A program made the position numbers and the translations under genes. This document shows positions 61,302 to 64,000 of a DNA stretch of 64,000 bases, piece by piece (positions within the stretch are counted from its first letter, which is position 1; each line of letters begins with the position of its first letter). The stretch is taken from positions 246,032 to 310,031 of the forward strand of contig JAIXWK010000002.1 in NCBI GenBank assembly GCA_027491295.1, given 5' to 3'. A model generated the notes under the pieces. It made no database searches. It was not told the DNA's origin and was given only the letters and a program-made list of their open reading frames with translations. Origin of the DNA: Microbacteriaceae bacterium (GTDB taxonomy: Bacteria; Actinomycetota; Actinomycetes; Actinomycetales; Microbacteriaceae).

Positions 61302-61449
61302 TGCTTATGTCTCGGCGTGTTGCATGCCGGCAAATAGCGACTTTTCCCCTAAATCTCGGGGATTTTGAAGTTTTGGAAGAAATTTGGAAAGTGTGATGTT
61401 AGTATTTATGAAAATTATTTCTAGCAATTTTTTTCTAGATAGGAACTAA

Positions 61450-62457
61450 GTGGACGTATCGGTAACCCTCTGGGCAGTAACCATTGGCCTAATCCTTTTG
61501 ATGCTGGCGGTAGATTTGTTCGCTCACCGCCATGCCAGCGTGATCTCGATCAAAGAAGCGGGGCTGTGGTCTGCGCTTTGGGTAACGCTTGGAATTGGAT
61601 TTGGCGTCTACCTCTGGTTTGACTTCGGTCCAGAAATCGGGCAGCAGTATTTCTCAGGCTTTGTGATTGAGAAATCGCTGGCGGTAGACAATGTCTTTAT
61701 CTGGGCCTTGATCTTCGCTGCCTTCAGCGTCCCTCGCGAGTACCAGCATCGCGTGCTGTTCTTAGGCGTGTTGGGAGCTTTGATCTTCCGCGGTTTGTTT
61801 ATCGCAGCGGGTGCTGTGTTGATCAAGAGCTTTGGCTGGATTCTTTATCTGTTCGCGGCGTTTTTGATCTACACCGGTATCAAGATGCTGATCGAACGTG
61901 ACAAGCACTTCAACCCCACTGAGTCCAAGTTCCTAAAGGGATTCCAAAAGCTGATCCCAACCACGGACCGCTACTACGGGCAGCGCCTCTTTATTCGCAA
62001 GGCCGGGGTGCTGATGGCAACCCCGCTTTTGGCTGTGCTGGCACTTGTGGAATTTACCGACATCATCTTTGCGGTTGATTCGATTCCGGCAATCTTCGCC
62101 GTCACCAGCGAGCCGTTTATTGTCTTCGCCGCTAACGCCTTTGCGCTTCTGGGGCTTAGGGCCATGTACTTCTTGCTTTCCGATCTGATTCACCGTTTTG
62201 TCTACCTAAAGGTCGGGTTGTCTTTCATCCTGGTTTGGGTGGGAATCAAGCTCGCATTACACGACGTAGTGAAGGTGCCGACACTTTTGTCTTTGGGCAT
62301 TATTGTTGCGATTATCGCAATTGCCATCATTGCTTCGCTTGTCAAGACCAAGGGCCAGGCACCCCACCCGGCCGAGGTGGAACCCAAGTTCTACTTTGAA
62401 AACGCCAGCGAAGAGGAGATTGCGCAACTAGATTCTGATGCCAGAAGGAAAAAATGA
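61450..62457 (+). CDS. TerC/Alx-family integral membrane protein
   Basis: This 335-residue protein has about nine membrane helices. It shows the TerC signatures EKSLAVDNVFIWALIF and LVEFTDIIFAVDSIPAIFAV, each with an Asp-Asn or Asp-Ser metal-site-like pair, and ends in a charged cytosolic tail. Relatives export manganese or help fold and metallate membrane proteins. The GTG has AGGA five bases upstream. The 215-bp gap from HU is AT-rich near the gene (61360-61449); I see no yybP-ykoY riboswitch there. It overlaps the next gene by ATGA. Confidence 0.9.
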   Translation: MDVSVTLWAVTIGLILLMLAVDLFAHRHASVISIKEAGLWSALWVTLGIGFGVYLWFDFGPEIGQQYFSGFVIEKSLAVDNVFIWALIFAAFSVPREYQHRVLFLGVLGALIFRGLFIAAGAVLIKSFGWILYLFAAFLIYTGIKMLIERDKHFNPTESKFLKGFQKLIPTTDRYYGQRLFIRKAGVLMATPLLAVLALVEFTDIIFAVDSIPAIFAVTSEPFIVFAANAFALLGLRAMYFLLSDLIHRFVYLKVGLSFILVWVGIKLALHDVVKVPTLLSLGIIVAIIAIAIIASLVKTKGQAPHPAEVEPKFYFENASEEEIAQLDSDARRKK

Positions 62458-62741
62458 TGAGTAGTAAGTGGACTTTCCTCTCGCACCACGCTCACGTTTT
62501 AATCGCGCTCTCCAACAACCCTGAGCTCACCATGGATGAGCTGGCCAAGATCGGTGGCATTACCACTCGCTCGGTGGTGAATGTTCTGAATGACCTGGTT
62601 GATGCCGGCTACCTCGCCAAGGAGCGTTCGGGCCGCAAGAACCACTACACAATCAACCTCGACTCCCCGCTTCGGCACCAGACCAGCGCTGATAGAAAAG
62701 TCGGCGACCTGATTGGTGCTCTGGGGCAAGTGCAGCACTGA
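62454..62741 (+). CDS. Small winged-helix transcriptional regulator
   Basis: This 95-residue protein is essentially one winged helix-turn-helix: helix 1 HAHVLIALSNNPELTM, recognition helix TTRSVVNVLNDLVDAGYL, wing KERSGRKNHYTI. It resembles the MarR/ArsR group reduced to its DNA-binding core, with no obvious ligand pocket or Cys metal site. It sits between the TerC-like gene and sbtA with ATGA and TGATG overlaps, so it is probably a local regulator of this operon, but no target site was identified. Confidence 0.85.
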   Translation: MMSSKWTFLSHHAHVLIALSNNPELTMDELAKIGGITTRSVVNVLNDLVDAGYLAKERSGRKNHYTINLDSPLRHQTSADRKVGDLIGALGQVQH

Positions 62742-63709
62742 TGCTGGACTCGGCACTGCAAAACCTCACCAGCGTTCCGGTTTTAGCCTTCGCGCTGGGA
62801 CTACTGGCGACCACCTTGAAGTCTGACCTCAGGCTCCCCGAACCGATCTACCAGGCAATCACCATCTACCTGCTGCTTGGTATTGGCATCAAAGGTGGGG
62901 TTGCGCTTAGCAAAACCAATCTTGATCAGGTACTGAGTCCACTTGTCGGCACCCTGCTACTAAGCGCAGCGGTTCCGATCCTGGCATTTTATGTCTTGCC
63001 GATTTTCGGCAAATATTCCAAAGATGACCGGGGTGCGCTGGCGGCTCACTACGGATCCACCTCGCTGGTCACCTTCACGGCAGCCCTGGTGTTTTTGGAG
63101 GGGCAACGCATTGAATTTGAGGGCTACCTTGTGAGCCTGCTTGCAGTAATGGAGATCCCGGGGATTTTGATTGGTTTGTGGCTCGCTAAAAGAGCGAGCT
63201 CCTCTGTTGTCGCTCTGGGTGAAAGCATGCGCGAGGTGCTGACCGGCAAGTCGCTGCTTCTGTTAGCTGGAGGTTTGGTTATCGGATTTTTCACCGGCGA
63301 AACCGGCTACACCCGTATTGAACCGTTCTTTGGTGGGCTCTTCACCGGAGTTTTGGCGCTATTCCTGTTGGAGCTTGGCATCGTTGCCGGTCGCAGACTA
63401 AGTGATCTCAAGGTCGGGGGCTGGGGGCTGGGGCTATTTGCAGTTTGCTTCCCGCTATTCGCCGGTTCGCTCGGTGTGATTACCGGGCAGCTCAGCGGCC
63501 TCAGCGTCGGAGGAGCAATGGTGCTGGGAGTACTGGCCGCTTCGGCCTCATACATCGCAGCTCCGGCAGCGGTGCGCTTGGCACTGCCAGAGGCAAGCCC
63601 CGGGCGCTACCTGACGGCAAGCCTGGGCTTTACCTTCCCATTCAATCTGGTGGTTGGCATTCCGCTTATGCTTTGGTTGAGCAGTTGGCTTGAAGGAGTT
63701 GGATTCTGA
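62741..63709 (+). CDS. sbtA: Sodium-dependent bicarbonate transporter SbtA family
   Basis: This 322-residue protein has about 10 membrane helices in two inverted repeats, with GIGIKGGVALSKTNL, AHYGSTSLVTFTAAL and SASYIAAPAAVRLALPEA, the substrate-site motifs of SbtA. In cyanobacteria SbtA is a high-affinity Na+/bicarbonate symporter. It starts at an ATG overlapping the regulator stop (TGATG) and overlaps the SbtB-like gene in the same way. The pairing supports the family call; bicarbonate as substrate in this heterotrophic-looking genome is likely but unproved. Confidence 0.9.
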   Translation: MLDSALQNLTSVPVLAFALGLLATTLKSDLRLPEPIYQAITIYLLLGIGIKGGVALSKTNLDQVLSPLVGTLLLSAAVPILAFYVLPIFGKYSKDDRGALAAHYGSTSLVTFTAALVFLEGQRIEFEGYLVSLLAVMEIPGILIGLWLAKRASSSVVALGESMREVLTGKSLLLLAGGLVIGFFTGETGYTRIEPFFGGLFTGVLALFLLELGIVAGRRLSDLKVGGWGLGLFAVCFPLFAGSLGVITGQLSGLSVGGAMVLGVLAASASYIAAPAAVRLALPEASPGRYLTASLGFTFPFNLVVGIPLMLWLSSWLEGVGF

Positions 63710-64000
63710 TGCTGGTAACAAGGAAGTTACTGACAGTTGTGGTTGAAGCATCGCTCGAGCAGCGAATTGGCAAAGACTTGCTGGCCGGCGGAGCCAAGGG
63801 CTTTACCGTCACAGGTGCACACGGTCAGGGCCCAAAGAACCAAAGGGCAGGCGATCTAGAGGGCGGCAACGTCAAGATCGAGAGCGTGGTAAACGAAGCC
63901 AGCCTTGCGGGAATCTTAGAAACTCTAGAAAAGAAGTACTTCCAGCACTACGCCTGCACGGTGTGGGTAACTGATGTTGAGGTATTGCGCGGGGATCGCT
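63709..64000 (+). CDS. sbtB: SbtB-like PII signalling protein (3' end cut by window)
   Basis: Ninety-seven residues are visible before the right edge, close to full SbtB length. The chain has a ferredoxin-like PII fold: MLVTRKLLTVVVEASLEQRIGKDLLAGGAKGFTV, a flexible T-loop-like segment rich in Gly/Lys/Gln/Arg (AHGQGPKNQRAG), then VKIESVVNEASLAGILETLEKKYF and YACTVWVTDVEVL. SbtB binds adenine nucleotides, including cAMP, and gates SbtA. The ATG overlaps the sbtA stop (TGATG). Whether the C-terminal CGPEG-type redox loop exists cannot be seen. Confidence 0.88.
   Translation, partial: MLVTRKLLTVVVEASLEQRIGKDLLAGGAKGFTVTGAHGQGPKNQRAGDLEGGNVKIESVVNEASLAGILETLEKKYFQHYACTVWVTDVEVLRGDR

Noticed and set aside
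61302-61449. Possible yybP-ykoY manganese riboswitch upstream of the TerC-like gene
   Set aside because: TerC genes often carry one, but the conserved paired loops of that class are not recognisable here; only AT-rich sequence and short local repeats are seen.
1-64000. CRISPR arrays, rRNA genes, insertion sequences, prophage or integron signals
   Set aside because: No regularly spaced repeats, rRNA-like sequence, transposase or integrase frames, or flanking inverted repeats were found anywhere in the window.

Overview
The window looks like a chromosomal stretch of a small-genome, moderate-GC actinobacterium, most likely a Microbacteriaceae relative of the freshwater planktonic type. The main evidence is the classical actinobacterial envelope and cell-division cluster at 39-50 kb (fhaA-fhaB-pstP-rodA-pbpA-pknA-pknB, then trpG, crgA, a rhomboid protease and ppiA), which normally lies near the replication origin. 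Frequent GTG and TTG starts, TANNNT -10 boxes and very compact packing fit the same group. The lineage call is an inference from gene content and order, not from a marker phylogeny.

Region by region: 1-17.9 kb is a carbohydrate-catabolism island. It holds an ABC sugar importer (binding protein cut by the left edge, two permeases, no ATPase), a ThuA-like protein with a Gfo/Idh/MocA oxidoreductase, and a forward operon of GH36 alpha-galactosidase, GH38 alpha-mannosidase, GH2 beta-galactosidase, an unrecognised Asp-box/propeller-like protein and a short-chain dehydrogenase. A reverse operon follows with two more Gfo/Idh/MocA oxidoreductases and a TIM-barrel sugar isomerase/epimerase-like protein. 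No glycosidase shows a signal peptide, so imported oligosaccharides or glycosides would be cleaved in the cytosol. The oxidoreductase, ThuA and TIM-barrel set resembles modules that cleave glycosides through 3-keto intermediates.

18-33 kb is housekeeping: three tRNAs (Arg-ACG, Ser-GCT, Ser-TGA), an LCP cell-wall ligase, a HAD phosphatase, serS, a lipid kinase, a two-component pair with a divergent kinase, pheA, pgm, a VanY-type carboxypeptidase, a 14-TM MFS exporter and a TPP-riboswitch-controlled thiamine importer (thiB-thiP, no thiQ nearby). 33-39 kb carries an orphan DNA methyltransferase, a small acetyltransferase, a thioesterase, an M13 peptidase, trhO, a small exported protein with a basic His/Gly/Lys tail, and a UPF0126/TRIC-like membrane protein. 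39-50 kb is the Ser/Thr-kinase, FHA and peptidoglycan cluster. 50-61 kb is more mixed: two SDR/DoxX-type genes, a YefM-YoeB toxin-antitoxin pair, a GT4 glycosyltransferase, an O-antigen-ligase-like protein, an MMPL transporter, a DUF2834-like/esterase fusion, a PIF1-like helicase, a CopD-CtaG fusion and HU. 61.4-64 kb is a tightly coupled operon of a TerC-like protein, a winged-helix regulator, SbtA and SbtB (SbtB cut by the right edge).

Two genome-wide habits stand out. Ten of about thirty transcription-unit-leading genes have a TANNNT hexamer 6-7 nt before the start codon, the layout of leaderless mRNAs. Nine of twelve convergent gene pairs overlap at their 3' ends, four of them by sharing a CTAG or TTAG tetranucleotide as both stop codons. 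No rRNA, CRISPR array, insertion sequence or prophage was seen, and no stretch above 300 bases lacks a gene.
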